Of a stretch of 64,000 nucleotides of DNA, positions 35,603 to 49,100 are shown in pieces. Every line of letters starts with the position of its first letter. Position 1 is the first letter of the stretch. The notes beneath the pieces were generated by a model. It worked only from the letters and a program-made list of their open reading frames with translations, was not told where the DNA came from and did not search any database. The DNA lies in assembly GCA_947034885.2 (NCBI GenBank), contig OX344750.2, positions 35,698,821 to 35,762,820 on the forward strand, read 5' to 3'. This DNA is from Thuidium tamariscinum. Lineage: Eukaryota > Streptophyta > Bryopsida > Hypnales > Thuidiaceae. A program made the translations under genes and the position numbers.

Positions 35603-36132
35603 ATGGGGAAGCGCAAGAGCGCGGCGAAGCCAGCGCCTCGACGTGGCCAGGAGAAGCTCGCGACGGTGTTCAGTTGCCCGTTTTGCAATCACGATAACAG
35701 CGTCGAGTGCCGAATGTATGTGCCTTTGCGTGGAAGCAGTGTCTGATTTGGCCTCGTTTGGGGTTTGAAGTGGATTTGTGGTTACTGATGTCGGTTGGTG
35801 GTATGCAGGGATCGCAAGAACCAAGTGGGAGAGGCGTCTTGTCGGATTTGCCTGGAGAAGTTCAGCACGCCTATTGATTGTGAGTTTTCCAAATTTTCGC
35901 TCTTCGATTGCCCCTCGCACACAAGCGCTAGGGTTACAAGTGTTGATAAGTTGGGGTTTGATAATTTGTCGTTAGGGTTTGATGATTAACGCGCTGAGGT
36001 GAATTTTGTGATTCTTACTCAGTTTTTTTTCTTGTGTGTGTGTTTGCAGCTCTAAGCGACCCCATTGATGTGTACAGTGACTGGATTGACGAGTGCGAGC
36101 GTATCAATGGGGGAGCGGAAGCGGAAGCATGA
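35603..36132 (+). CDS. ELOF1: Transcription elongation factor ELF1 homologue (zinc ribbon)
   Basis: Three exons, 35603-35715, 35809-35879 and 36050-36132, give 88 residues in consistent phase, the family's usual size. The basic N-terminus [10 protein letters not shown] is followed by a zinc ribbon with CPFC (Cys25, Cys28) and CRIC (Cys49, Cys52). The highly conserved [14 protein letters not shown] segment follows. ELF1/ELOF1 binds RNA polymerase II and helps it through chromatin; in other eukaryotes it also acts in transcription-coupled repair. Introns of 93 and 170 bp have good GT-AG borders. The short acidic tail (GGAEAEA) is ordinary for the family. It stands alone, with no close neighbour gene. 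Confidence 0.96.
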
Positions 36133-39100
36133 GACTTTCCAACGAAGGTTCATGTGGTGAGAGCTTCAGTGTTCTACTTGAGTAGATTTCAGAGAGATTT
36201 GTACAGACTCTTGGAAACTGTCAGTGGCAGCCCATGCAGCAGGCGTATTACGAATATTTTCGGTTGCTAGTTGTGGTTGCTCGTGTAGGTGAAGGGTCCT
36301 AAAGTTCCGTGCCCTTCAACGGCTTAGTGGAGAGCTACTTTTCTATTAGGGGAAAAAAATAAGACAAAAATTACCTGAGGTTGTAAGTTACTGCAACTGG
36401 AGTCGAGCCCCTCCCATTATGCTACTATTTCTACGTCTGTAAATGGATATTTAGGACTTGAAAATACAAGTTCAACTTTCACCCCGCACAGTGCGAATTT
36501 TGTTTGTGTCATTACATGTGATGCGGACATGCATATGGATAGGTCGAGCGAAGTTGTTGCAATTTACAAGAGAATGAAGCGAGGAATGAGTTTTTATGGT
36601 GTGGCCCTTGTGGTTTGAAGTCTGGTTTGTGTCTCACGTTAATCACGTAGATTTAGCAACCAGTGTATGGCAATCTTGAACCTGTTTCCGTCTTGGAAAT
36701 GTCGCGAAAAGATTTTGTGTTCAATTTCATCATGAGTCGATAACTAAGTTAGCTTTCATCTTCACATGGATGTCCTGCTATGCAACAGTTGGTACAGTTG
36801 CATTGTAGCGATGTTCTACTAAGATTCAGAAGGTTACTGATGCTAATTGCTCAAATATAATACTCCGTACTGCGCATAATAATTACACTTGCGGAAGGTA
36901 GTCAATAAGTTTCTTCGAGTGCTTCGGTAAAATTTTATTTCAGTGAATGCAGATTGTAGCAAGAGGGCCACTCTTGCATGACATCTGCTTGTTTCTGTTA
37001 TGGGCGGTTTTGGAGAAGGGAATTGGCAAACTACGGTGCTGTTGAGGCAGATGTCCACGAGCGAGGTACTCTGGCTTGCCCATGGTGGATGATCTTCTGA
37101 TGGCCGTTACTGCATTTGTTTTTCTCATGAGACTCGCTAACCTTGGGCATCGGCAATGCTTTAGCTTACATCGTGCTGCATGTGGTGTCATGGAGGTTTT
37201 TGTATATAATAATAAAAAGCAGGGTTCTTAGAAAGGACGAGGATACTGAGAGTGTACAGGCTCATGCCAAGCCGTCAAAGCCACTAAATTACAATTGCAT
37301 GTCTTAGATTCTGGCGGAGCCTTTGATTCGTATCAATGAGGGACATATTCTCGAATCTCGGTAGGACCCAGATCTCGTCGCTGTTCACTCTCTAGGATTA
37401 GAGAGAGAGCCGTCAAGAGAATATATTTTTGGATGAAAGATAAGGTGGTGATTCTGTATAGCACATCCGGCCGAGGGGAATTTCCTCTCTGGCAGTAGCA
37501 GTGTCGACAATCGAGTACCAATCCACAGGTGCTTTGAGAGGTTTGATAAATTACAACCAACCTTGGTTTCGTCGGTTTTGTACTTTTGAGAGTTAGATTT
37601 CAGCTGGACACTGGAGGCTGAGCCACAAAAGGTTGGAAAACTGACTAGTAGAAAATTTCTTTAGAAATGGGAAGTGCAAAATGTTTCGATTTGATCTGCT
37701 TGCACCGAAATAGTTAGAATTTTGAATTTCATCTAGGGTTCTTGCTTCTGGTAGTCAGGTTCTCCAACTCTTGTCGTGCCAGTCTTTGGAACGCTAGTCA
37801 ACCCAATAGTTCCTAACCGAAGAATCATGCTGAAGACACTAAAATCTTGCTGATTCCATTGAATTTGGCTCCTTCATCAATCTTGAGAAGCTGGTTGAAG
37901 CGATCTTACTTGTTGCCTGTTCTGTTTCACTTTGTCGAAGACAACCTGTCGGCTTGGCAAACAGCAACAGATGGAGCACCAGTCTTACACCTTTCTCTTT
38001 GTCTTTGTGCCCGTAAACCAGTATCAATGTGATAATTGTGATTCAACTTCTCATTCCTTTTCTTGGAGTGTCTTGCTCTAGTCCACCGTGACCTCTTTAA
38101 TCTGACTGTCTAGGGTTCCAAAAATTGATTTTGACATGGCTTGAATGTGACACATGCAAAGCCAATGCCTGTTGACATTCCATAGTGGGTTTTTTTTAGA
38201 GTTTAGAGTTTATTTTCGGAGACCCTGTGAATAAACTAAAAAAATTTAAAATGCTAAAGTGCACACTCAAAAAAGATCACAACCTCTCATGTTCACAGAG
38301 TAGGGAGAATTTTCCATTTCAAGCAAACAAGGCTAAGGCATTAGGCCTTTCTCTCCTCCTGGGACCTTTGCTTAAAATTGCAGACGACATGGATTATCTT
38401 TACAAAATCAAAGTTTCGCAGAGAGATTCTAAGTCACATGAAGAATCTTTTTGTGTAGGTGACTGATTTCGAACTCTGTAACTTACTACGAAGGAAAGAA
38501 ATACTACGCATTCTGAGTTTCTGACGTGACCTTAAATTCTAAAACCTTGCTACCTTTCTAAATCTGAAGCAGCCAAAACTAGGGCAAGCTCTAGCATCTG
38601 AAATCTAATCCGTCTATTCCACTGAAAAACTCCAAAAATCTTCCCCTTGAAAAATTATTTGTATTTTTAGTCATAGTGCTAGCAATATATGCATTAAGAA
38701 TAATAAACCCATCCCTTATATCTATGCAAAATGTCTAATTTAGGTGTTATCGATTAGACATCCAAAATCCATGTGTGAAGCATGAGTTTTGAGCATAGTT
38801 TGTAAATGTTGTTGGTTCTATCATTTTAAATTATTTAAAGGGTGGTGGAAACACTAGGATTCTAGAAATATGTTCCCTAACTTAAATATCCACAATAAAG
38901 AAACCTACTTTGACTTTATAATCAAATTTTCATAGCATTGAAGTGGTCACTAAATGAATTGTCAACACTAATGTTTGAAGGAATAATTCATACAATGACA
39001 ATGAGCTTTAAATGGGCAAGGCCAAGCTTTCAAATCAAAAGGTATGCTCAGACATTGTTTCCCTTCCCCCATGAGATCGTTCAACTCAAAAAACTCTTAT

Positions 39101-39493
39101 TGAATGGTAGAAATCAAGAAACAGAGGTTTTTAGTGGAACAAAGATTCTGCTCGGTTTGGAGCTTTTGAGTGGAACTCGGGGAGTATCATACTTTTGGGG
39201 TTGGGTGGACATTGATTTAACAAAGTGAACCTCTTTTTAATTCAACCTAAATTGTATCATTCAACCCTCTTGGTTATGATTGTTGAAGAATGATATTTTT
39301 TTAGTTTATATTTCCCTCATCACTGATTGTGATTGGGGCAGAGATTGCACGATGATGAAGACCTTATGACGTACCAGACTGCGAACAATGTGTGCCTAGG
39401 GTGCCAGACTGATCAACAATTAGGTTATTAGCGTGTAGATTAGATAACCCTCTGGTAAGTTACCAGAACACTGCAGAAGATTACTGGTAACAG
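36133..39493. other. ELF1 3' flank and AT-rich spacer
   Basis: The first few hundred bases are ELF1 3' UTR and flank. From about 38200 the sequence is AT-rich and repeat-like. No open frame here shows a recognisable domain; 37839-38027 and 38938-39228 are the longest and look like chance frames. Confidence 0.45.
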
Positions 39494-39501
39494 ATACGGA
39501 G

Positions 39502-39779
39502 CAGGGTGTTTTTTTTCATTTCTTGTGAATTGCCAAAGTGGTGATATTTTATTTTATTGTGGAGCTCCAAATCTCAACATTCATCTATATATTGGATAGA
39601 AAATATCATATTAGCATATAATACATATGTATCATTGTATTTCATCCATTATTTTAAAAAAAATTGAAGTTTATTGGCGATTTCATCCAAAATTTTACTG
39701 TTTTTTTCCTGTAGGCTTGGTGCCAGGCCAAAAAGTTTGGTGCAATTTTGCACCAAATCGCCAGAAAAAAACCACCCTG
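39502..39779. mobile_element. hAT-type MITE with perfect 8-bp target duplication
   Basis: 278 bp with ends CAGGGTGTTTTTTTTC and GAAAAAAACCACCCTG. It is flanked by the identical octamer ATACGGAG (39494-39501 and 39780-39787). The ends differ from the CAGCC family at 18139 and 25994, so this is a separate hAT-derived family of similar size. Non-coding. Confidence 0.9.
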
Positions 39780-39787
39780 ATACGGAG

Positions 39788-40390
39788 TATAACAGAGCTG
39801 TATAGGTGTAGTGCACGAATTTTTCACTGAAAAATTCAACAACTTCAAGAAGCTCTAGCATGCTCTTAAGTGAACTGATTTTGAAACTGCAAATTGCAAT
39901 GAAATTGAATTGAAGTGCACTTCAACTTCATATCAAGTGAAAAATGAGTGATTTTAAATCACACAACAACAATTTGGAATTATCTACCATTTCATAAAGA
40001 ACTATTGGAAGATAGTCAAAGATTTTTGCAATGGGACAAAGAACAAGTAAGAAATCACGCAAGCAATTCAAGTTTTATGAGATCAAGTATCTCTAAAGCA
40101 ATTGTGAAGTTTCATTGCTTATATGTAACATTGAATACAAGTTGTAATTTTCACAAATGTTGGCAACACTAGATAGTACATAGTGTCTAGAAAACATCAA
40201 ACTTTTTGTATGGTTTTCAATTACATATGTGTATTTTTAATGATGATAAAGTAAACTTTGGTGTGATTCCAATGCAATTTGCAATTTTGTTCCATTTTAA
40301 GCATACACAAACCTCCCAAAGTTGACCTCATTTCAATAGTATGCAAAAATTTATAAGGTTTCTAGACCCAATGTGTACTTCAATTCATAA
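39788..40390. other. AT-rich spacer
   Basis: About 600 bp between a hAT MITE and the AT-rich dispersed repeat. Low GC, with no recognisable gene, RNA or further transposon end. Confidence 0.4.
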
Positions 40391-41420
40391 TAAGGTAAGA
40401 GGTACATGAAGCACCAATTCATGTAAGAGTAGACTGCGTTTGGGGAGATCTCTATTGCAAAGTGTAAAAGACTATAAGATCTTGCACTAAGTAGACTAAT
40501 ATAAAAATGAATGGAAGAAAATTCAAAAAACTTGACTAGTTGGATTGCAAGATATTTGTGTTTGAAGAGAAGAAAACTAGTTTTTATGTACTTTGTCTCT
40601 AAATTTTTTGCTTAAAATTATTTACACTATTGGTATTGAATGAAAAATAATAATGTTGAAGAATTGAGTTCAACAATGCTAGTGTGTGAACATGAAAATG
40701 CAAGCGTGTGAGCCTTGAATAGGGAGAGAGAGTCACAAAGAATTTCTCCTTGCTAGGCCAAATAGAATAAATCAAGCTTTTAATATAGACAACAAAAATT
40801 TCTATGAGAATCAAAATTTTGAAATTTCTTTTTTGTCTTTTTTTTTTGGTACTACTTGATAAACCTTGTTTTTAACTCATGGTGACATAAATTTTGCTCC
40901 TTATCACTAAATGAAATAGAAATTATATTCCCCCAAAGCTAGTGTGTTTTTTGGTATCTTCAAAAGAAGTTTCAAAAAATTATGAAAAAAGTAAGGCCAT
41001 AGGAACAATATATCCCAAAACCATTTTTTCCATTGCAAAAAAATGACAATTTAGGAGGTAAAAGTATCCATTACTTGAAATGTGCATAATTGGTACATTG
41101 ATGGTGTATTGAAGAAGCAAATTCTAACTTTGCATTAAGAACACTTTTTGAGCCTAGTCAATTTTAGAACCTCTTATTGTTTGAGAACATCTCCACCCTT
41201 GTCCCCCAAAAAATTGCCTTGCCAAATAGCTTTCTACAAGTTCAACTATTCTTTTAGGCTCTACCAACAAAGTAGTTTCCTACCATCTCTCCATATCTTT
41301 GGCAACTTTATACTTTCACTGGTGGAAGTTGCTATATTTGTCACACTTTTCAAAAAAATGTTACAAAAATATATTCAAACAAGTAGAATCCAAGCTTGGT
41401 CAAGAGATGGGAGGGCTTAT
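40391..41420 (+). repeat. AT-rich dispersed repeat, shorter diverged copy
   Basis: It begins TAAGGTAAGAGGTACATGAA and shares ordered blocks with 26275-28050 in the same orientation, with deletions between them. No reading frame is conserved between the copies, which argues for non-coding transposon sequence. The right end is approximate. Confidence 0.55.
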
Positions 41421-41486
41421 TAGGATGGAAGGTTGATGGTTCAATTTGTAGATGCGAAATTTATTTTCTTAGGTATACATGCAGTA

Positions 41487-41799
41487 AGGTAGGAGGCTCG
41501 AACTCCGTCAGGGCATTTTGAACCAAACATGATTTAGAGGTATATTTTACTTTCTGAAATATACCAAAATGTACAAACCGTGTACATTCTAGGACGTGAT
41601 CGCTTTTAGAGCCCTATGACTTTCAACTTCAAAATTTCATAACTAATTCTACAAAGCTCGAAAAAATATGAAACAACTTGATTTGGATGTCATTTCCTCT
41701 TGTCTTTCAAAGAAAATTTATCGAAAAATGTTTCAAGATGTTTTCCCTCCCCAAAACTCAGCTTCAGCGCTTAGATGGTCGCTTTAGGACCTCCTACCT
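41487..41799. mobile_element. TA-target MITE, AGGTAGGAG-end family, copy 2
   Basis: Ends are AGGTAGGAGGCTC on the left and the complement of AGGTAGGAGGTCC on the right, flanked by TA on both sides (41485-41486 and 41800-41801). It is 313 bp and non-coding. The first nine bases match the elements at 3659-3929 and 61861-62079, but the interior does not clearly match, so the relationship may be at superfamily level only. Confidence 0.7.
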
Positions 41800-41801
41800 T
41801 A

Positions 41802-43120
41802 CAAGAGATCTACAAGACCATGCAGTGAAACTACAAGAGAGGAAAAATCTTTGATGGCCCATCATTTGATGTACAATCTGATCCGGGCCGAGGTACAACT
41901 AATGGCATGTTAGCAACAAAGGGTGTGCTAACTTAAAGTTAACTTAAGCTTAAATTACTCTTTTCGGTAATCATTCACAGTCATCTTCAGTCACACCAGA
42001 AAGCTCTTCACCCACAGTAATAATTCATCTGCACTAAATAGCTCAGACCCTTCAAAAGTAGTCTGGATTGGTAGATAACGAAACCATAGATACACGAACG
42101 AGAAATGGAACGCGTTCACCGCTGAGGGAACTTCCAATAGAACAGTGCCCCGCTGTGGCAGACCACAATAATAATTCCAGTTCTGCGAGCTGAATATCTA
42201 CGTATTACAAGATCATTATGTAGATAGATGTTGATAAATCTATCTTCTGAATAGAAAATGGCCCAATGAGAGATGTAGAGCCGGCTTCTCCGGTGTTCAT
42301 TTGTTATTGCAGAGCGCCTGCCGGCTATGGCGACACCTCTCTCGCTCCGTACGCCGGTTTCTTCTCCCCTGGATCGCACTAGACGTCCTCCCTGTCGTGT
42401 GTAGTTCTCACCTCCAGATTGGAGAGTTTCTTGGCAGCTCCATTTCGATCCCTTTTTTCAATAGATTGGTGAGACTTAGCTCGACTGCGAGCTCTATTTG
42501 AGTTGCGGTTGCGGACCTGACGTTGAGTCTCGGAGCTTTCGCTTGATATTGCGGTTTCCTGAAGATTAGAAGTGTAGCATTCTTATGCAGGAGGTTGTGG
42601 TATTTCACACACGGATGGGAGCTTTTGGCCGGACAAATTGGAGATGAGTTCGTGGTCGTAATGATTGTTGCGATTGTGGTGATTCGGCTTCATTGCAGCT
42701 GAGTGAAGGTGAATTGCGGATGCGAATAATTAGCTCCAGATCCCGGCGAGAGGCTAGTTGATCGACATTTTGCTGCCTTGGTGCAGTTAGGGTTCGCTAT
42801 TGCATTTTCAGATTGAGAGAGCCTGGATTTGGTAATTTCTAGGTGATTTTAGCTCGGAAATTTTTGTCACTGTCTGACCAGTTCCTTGCTCTGAGGAGAG
42901 TGAAGAGTTCCATGGAGCTCAGTAGTTCTGAGACCTGTATCTAGGGTTGTGGAGCTGAAGTTGGCTGAGGCGAAGTTAGAGAATGCATCTTTAGGTTTTT
43001 GAATTGACACAATCCGCCAGGGTAAGCGTACATAACTGCATTTAGTCTGAATGTAAGCTCTCAGATTCATAGTGCGTCGTTTGAGTGGAGGAGAAACTCT
43101 GAAACTACGTATCAGGAAAT
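41802..43120 (+). promoter_or_regulatory. Upstream region and 5' UTR of the EH-domain gene
   Basis: GC rises from about 42280, marking the gene island. A donor-like AGG|GTAAGC at about 43020 suggests a 5' UTR intron, but its acceptor is not certain. No protein-coding exon is apparent before the ATG at 43121. Confidence 0.45.
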
Positions 43121-46100
43121 ATGGCGAATGCTGAGGTGTTCGACTCGTTTTTTCAAAGGGCTGATCTGGACCGTGATGGTCGTATCAGTGGTGGTGAAGC
43201 AGTTGGGTTCTTACAGGGATCTGGACTGCCGCAAGCTACTCTTGCAAAGGTATGCGCCTTTTACTCATTTTAATTTTTCCTCTGAGCCGATTCATCCCGG
43301 ATCTGCTTCATTGAAGGTCTGAGACTAGATTACAACATTATAAGGGACATACTAGGAATTACGACGGATGCATGAATTTTCAGCATCAACTTATTGATTT
43401 TAGCAAAAAGATATGAGAAGGATTCTTGGAAGAATTGATCATTCTCCTTCTCAGCCAATGTATGAAGTTCACTTGTCTTTGAACTCGAGTTGGAGGTGCT
43501 CAGATGCCAGGAGAGACGTTGCAACTGAATGGAAAATCTCTTTTTGTTACCATATCCGAGTATTCAGGGTCGTTCATTGAAGATAAGAATCATTTCTATT
43601 AATTTTGTCCAGACAATGTGCCTTCTACAATGTCGAGTGGAGCATTCACGTAGTTACTTATTGTACATGTTTTCAGAGCTTCAGCTTTCATAGTTTCCAG
43701 TTCTACTGAACAACTGAATTTAGTTTAACTTGATATCAATCTTTTTCAGTTCTTTTTAAACTGGCAGTCGAGGTGGATACGGTAGAACCTCTTTGAAGTA
43801 ATACTCTCTAAGATGATAACCTCTCTATGGTAATATTCATTGTCCGGTACCGCCCTGGGCTACATACAAACGTCATTAATGCCCTAATTTAATATCCCTA
43901 TTACTTTAGAGAGGTTCTACTGCATCTTCTTAGGGTTTCTTCTTGCATTTGAGAGAATCTTATTTACTAATTGTCGCTGATACCTTTGGCCTAGAACAGA
44001 GTCTTCTCTTTGACATGTCTATCACTCTTGGAGCTCCTTATGCTTGTCCGTTTAAATACGATCACTCGGCAGTGATCTGAAAAACATGCTGAAAATGTTA
44101 GCAACATTCCATTGCAACTCGACAAATGAAATGTGTGTATTTTGAGAAGGGAACGATAACGATTTGTGGGTTTTACTTTTGTTTATTATGATAATGCGAG
44201 GTTGTTTTTCATAGTTCTAAGTTCGCCTCTGAGTTTTTTTATGTACGTTTTCCAGATTTGGCAATTTTCAGATCAGAACCGCGTAGGATTCCTTTCACGC
44301 CAGGAGTTCATCAATGCATTGAAACTTGTGACAGTAGCACAGACAGGAAGAGATCTTACTCCAGAGCTGGTGAAGGCAGCTTTGAATGGTCCAGCTGCTT
44401 CACAAATTCCCCCTCCCCGTATCAATACTCCGGCACCACCTTCCACTAACTTTGGCCCGGCACCTCCAGCTCAGACTCCAGCATCAGCTCCACAAGGGAA
44501 TTATGGGCAGCAGTTCTCGGCACAAAGTGGTCATGCCCAGCAGTTTGGCTCACAGGGAGTGTTCAGTCAAGCCTCGCAGTTTTCATCTCTGGGCAGTGGT
44601 ATTCCACCATCGACTCAGACCCAAGGGCGTTTCTCTTCTGTTGGAAATATGCATCAGGGGCCACCTCCAATGCAACAGCCGCCTAGGTCTGCGTTTCCTT
44701 CTGCTGGACCTGGAATGCCCCAGGCCAGGCCGACCTTAGGAGGTCTGATGGGAACTTCCTCTCTGCCGTCTGGCGCGCAGTTTTCTGGTGGTATGGGTTT
44801 GTCCGCTGGGCCTGGATTCCAGTCTACCACCGCTTCAGGATTGCCAAGGCCAACTGCTCCAAATAACTTGTTATATTCAGGAGCGTCTTTGCCGAATGCA
44901 ATGAGCACGCCAGCTTCACAAGCAGGTGTTTTTCACGAACCATCTTTGTTTGAAGTATTTATGTTTTCTATGTCTGTACGTAACTTATACATCTATCGCT
45001 TTCACATTATTTACAGTATTTTTGTTATGCAATGATTTCTGCTACGTGATAAATAAGTTGATTCAACATTTGTGAGTGCTTACACTTTGAAGACGGAGTT
45101 ATCGAGATTCTTGCATAACGCTGATGTCATTTTTCTCTTCTGCACTTTTCTACGTTTTATCAGTTTTGGGTTGGATTCAGAGATGCTTCGTTCAGTCCAT
45201 TCATTTTTGGTGATTGGTGTGAGGATTGTCTTCTTAATTATAGCTCATTTCAGAGTTGTCGGTGTCCTCTCTCAAATCACTTGTGTTTTGAACAAATTTG
45301 TGTCACAATGGTTTTAAAATAGGGGGAACTGGAGGTCTCAAAATTGGACCGGGATCTTTCAGTAGCGGGGATCTTTATGGGGCTGCATTATCCGCAAGAC
45401 CTCCTGGGACTGGGGCCTCTCCAAAGTCGAAATCCACTTCTGAATTGCAAGGCTTTGGAGATTCTTTCAGGTTTGCAAGCCTTAAGTTTTTCTTTACCGG
45501 TTCCTGTTCTTGGGTGATCCCATTCCTTTATGTTTGGAGAATCTTGTAATGATTTGGAGGGTTTCTGGAGCACATGTTCCGTGAAGAGGCCTGAGCCGAT
45601 TGAATTTCCAGCGCAGTGTCTATTTATCCGATTTTTTTTTTCTTCTTGGTTGCTTTGCCTCTTCTATGATAACTTCAACTCATCTTGCAATGCCACATTT
45701 TGGTATTTCAGGATAGATCCTGTTGGCCCCAAGGCTCTGGCACCCACGACCCTTTCCTCGTCCGGCTTAGCTGCCAAATCTTCTGGAGTTTCACAAACAC
45801 CAGATTTGGGTTCTGGATACGGTTCACAGCCCCTGAATGGACCAGGGGTGAGCCCTCCTTGGCCACGAATGACTTCAAATGACGTGCAGCGGTACGCACG
45901 TGTATTTAGCAAGGTCGACACTGATCATGATGGGAAGATTACAGGAGAGCAAGCTCGCCAGCTTTTTCTTAGTTGGCAACTTCCGAAAGGTGTGTCGGCT
46001 GACAATTTCGATGGTTTCCGTGATCTTGCTGAGTTTCTTGCCGTCTGCACCTTCTATTCAATCCATTTGGTTAAGTTCATATGTTGGTACAAAGTGGACA

Positions 46101-49100
46101 ACGATTAGTCAGTGTGAAATGTACGAGATTTATACTCGAGACATGGAGTCAGTGAGGTGTGGTTTATGATGTTGCCTTGTGGTTATGATATCATGTTGTT
46201 TCATATCCCTTATTCGAATTTTCTGGGACATTAAATGGTTAGGTACTTCCTGTTTATCGAACCGTTCAAGTGATCCCTGTGCTGAAATTCTTACTCATGT
46301 GCTCTGTGAACCCAGATGTGCTCAAGCAGGTCTGGAATCTTTCTGATCAAGATGGTGATAGCATGCTATCAGTACGAGAGTTTTGTACTGCGCTATATCT
46401 TATGGAACGCTATAGAGAGGGTCGACCCCTTCCTCCAAGACTCCCACCGGGCATTCATCTTGATGATCCCCGTGGTCCTGATGGGCAGATGTCAGCAGGC
46501 CAGCGTCAAGGTTATGGTGGTTCTAACTGGCAACAGCAAGGTAATTAGCCACGATGCTCCATTTCGTTCTGCTAAGATGCCTTCAAATCGTTTTAGAGGT
46601 CAAATGTAGCTATTGCATTTCCTCAATTTCTTGCACTCTTGATTATACTTGCTGAATGCTGCTCCCCTGGAAATCTTCAACCTTTTAAATAGTCGTGCAC
46701 AATGTATCTATCGAGTTACTAATGTTGAGATTCTGGTTTGGAGGGTGTTCGTGGGTGTTCCTATGGTGTACTGCATCTACCCCTCCGTTTGTTAATGGCA
46801 GTTTTGTAAGTGTTTTTCGTAATAGTTTTTCTTGGGTTTGCAGGGAACATGCAACAGATGGGTTCAGGATCTGGTCCTGCCCCTATACGTCCTACACTTT
46901 TGACCACTCCGGCTGGACAACAGAATCTCCAAAATCTAACTTCTGGCGGACGAGATGCTGCTGAACCCCCAAAAGATGCTTTCGGGGAATTCAACTTTTT
47001 GAATAAGAAAAAGCAGCCTGATAAAGAAGTTCCAAGTTCCATGCCTACTCCAAATGCTTTGCCAAGGGGGATGGACACCTCCCTTAATAATGTATGTAAA
47101 AATTTGTTATGGCGTACTTGCCAGCCTCGTTGATGGTCTGCTTTTGTCCACAAGACTTGACTTTTGACTCCTCAAGAATATTTGATATAATGTCAGCAAG
47201 TGAACTTTCTGATGCTATTATTATTGATTTGTTGATTTAAGGAGCATTGAGCATGAGGCGTCGGATACTTCTCATGTTGTATAATTGTATTCTACGTGAT
47301 GCACAGGGTAATGTAGGTAGGAAAACGATGGATCATAGAGAGAAGTCTGCATATTATCGAACCAAGCTCCAAGAAATTGTAAGTCTCTTTCATCATTCTC
47401 ATGTAGCACCTTGTGCGTCCCTACTGCTTGGCTTCGCTTTTGGCATCTATTATCTTGTTTTATGATGCATGACGAATGAAGAGATGTTGAATTTTAGAAA
47501 TTGTATGGGACATGCTATGATTTGCTTGTGTAAGGTGTAATTCTTGACATATATTTTACTAGAGAAACTTTAGCCTACCGTGGGTTTACAAAAAATGTTT
47601 TCCTTGAACTTACCAGGTTTTGTTTAAAAGTCGCTGTGACAATAAGTTGTCGGAGATAACGGAGAGAGCTGCTGCAGACAAACGAGAGGTTTGCGTACTT
47701 TATACTCTTGAAGCAACGTACTAGTGTTTCATGCGCACTTTCAGTCACCACTATCGTTGTTGTTCTGGTGCTGAAAATGTGCAATAAGCATATATGGTTT
47801 AAGTATTAGAAGACAATATCCAAGTTTCTTTCATTTTGATAAAGCTCATGCATGTTTTATCGTTCACAGGTTCTCACTTGCAGTTTAGTGAAATGTCCAC
47901 CTAAATGACTTGAGTTACTGTCTTTCCTATGTTTTATTACTCAATGCTTCTGTATGCTCTAGGTGGAGTCGTTGGCAAAGAAATACGATGAGAAGTTCAA
48001 GGCTGCAGCTGAAGTGAATGCCCAGCTAGCTCTCGAGAATGCAGCTCTTAAAGATGCTCAGGTAATTGGCGCAACATTAATATAACTACCCTAAGATGAC
48101 TTCAACAGAATTTGCATCAGATCGATGGGACGGAAGTTACCTTGTTTGCAGTGAATTATTAATTTTTGAGTTTTCTACCTATATTGCAGGAGAAGAAGAT
48201 GGAGCTTCTAGACGCTCTTTTCAAGATGGAACATGGTGGTGATCCTAATGCTCTTCTTCAGGTACCGTTCACATTATTCATACGGGTGAAATTTGGGATT
48301 TTACTGATCGGCTCTCCAGGCTGGTAGATTTGCTATGCAGTTACGGTTCATTATCTTCTGATGTTGGAGACGTATTTGGCCTTGAAAAAAAGACTTTGGC
48401 TTTAAGTAATCATAGTCCTGTGACTTCTTGTACTATCTGCAGAAACGAGCGGACCACATCGCTACTGACGTAGACAAGTTGAAGATAGCACTTCGTGAGC
48501 GTGGTCATCTTCTAGGTGTGGAGGTCAAACAAAAGATTCCCAAGGAGATGCCTTTCGGTAAGTGCAAGATCTGTGAATATGTGCAATGTGAATCGTACGC
48601 ATCTTGATCTGATCTATATTGGTATTTACATTGGTTTCGGTAAAGAATATCTCATGGGTTTGGGGTTATATGTTTCAGGCTGGATGCAAAATCTTGAAGA
48701 GAAAGCTGCTGCTTGGGATAACTGGGATGAGCTGGTGGATAGAGGTTGACTCCTGACAACTAGAATGAGAATTCTTTTATTTCTCCATATTTGCTGAGTT
48801 CTTGTAGTTCACTAGCTTGGCTTGGTATATATTGTTTTTTAGTAAAGTAAGCACCTGCTTTATTTTGGGTTCAGGCCACAATAGTCATTCATCCAAGAGC
48901 TGTTTATTTCTGCGATTTTTGCTGTCATTCTTTTAAAAGACTAATTTAAAATCTCTGGCAGACTTCTCTGCGGTCCACAATTTGACGGATGAGATTACTT
49001 CTACGGACAAACCTTCTGCTGCAGCCAGTTGGGGTAAAGAGGAAGACAATTCTTTAGAGAATGGAACTCCTCCTGCCGTCAAAGTTGAAAACGAAGTTCC

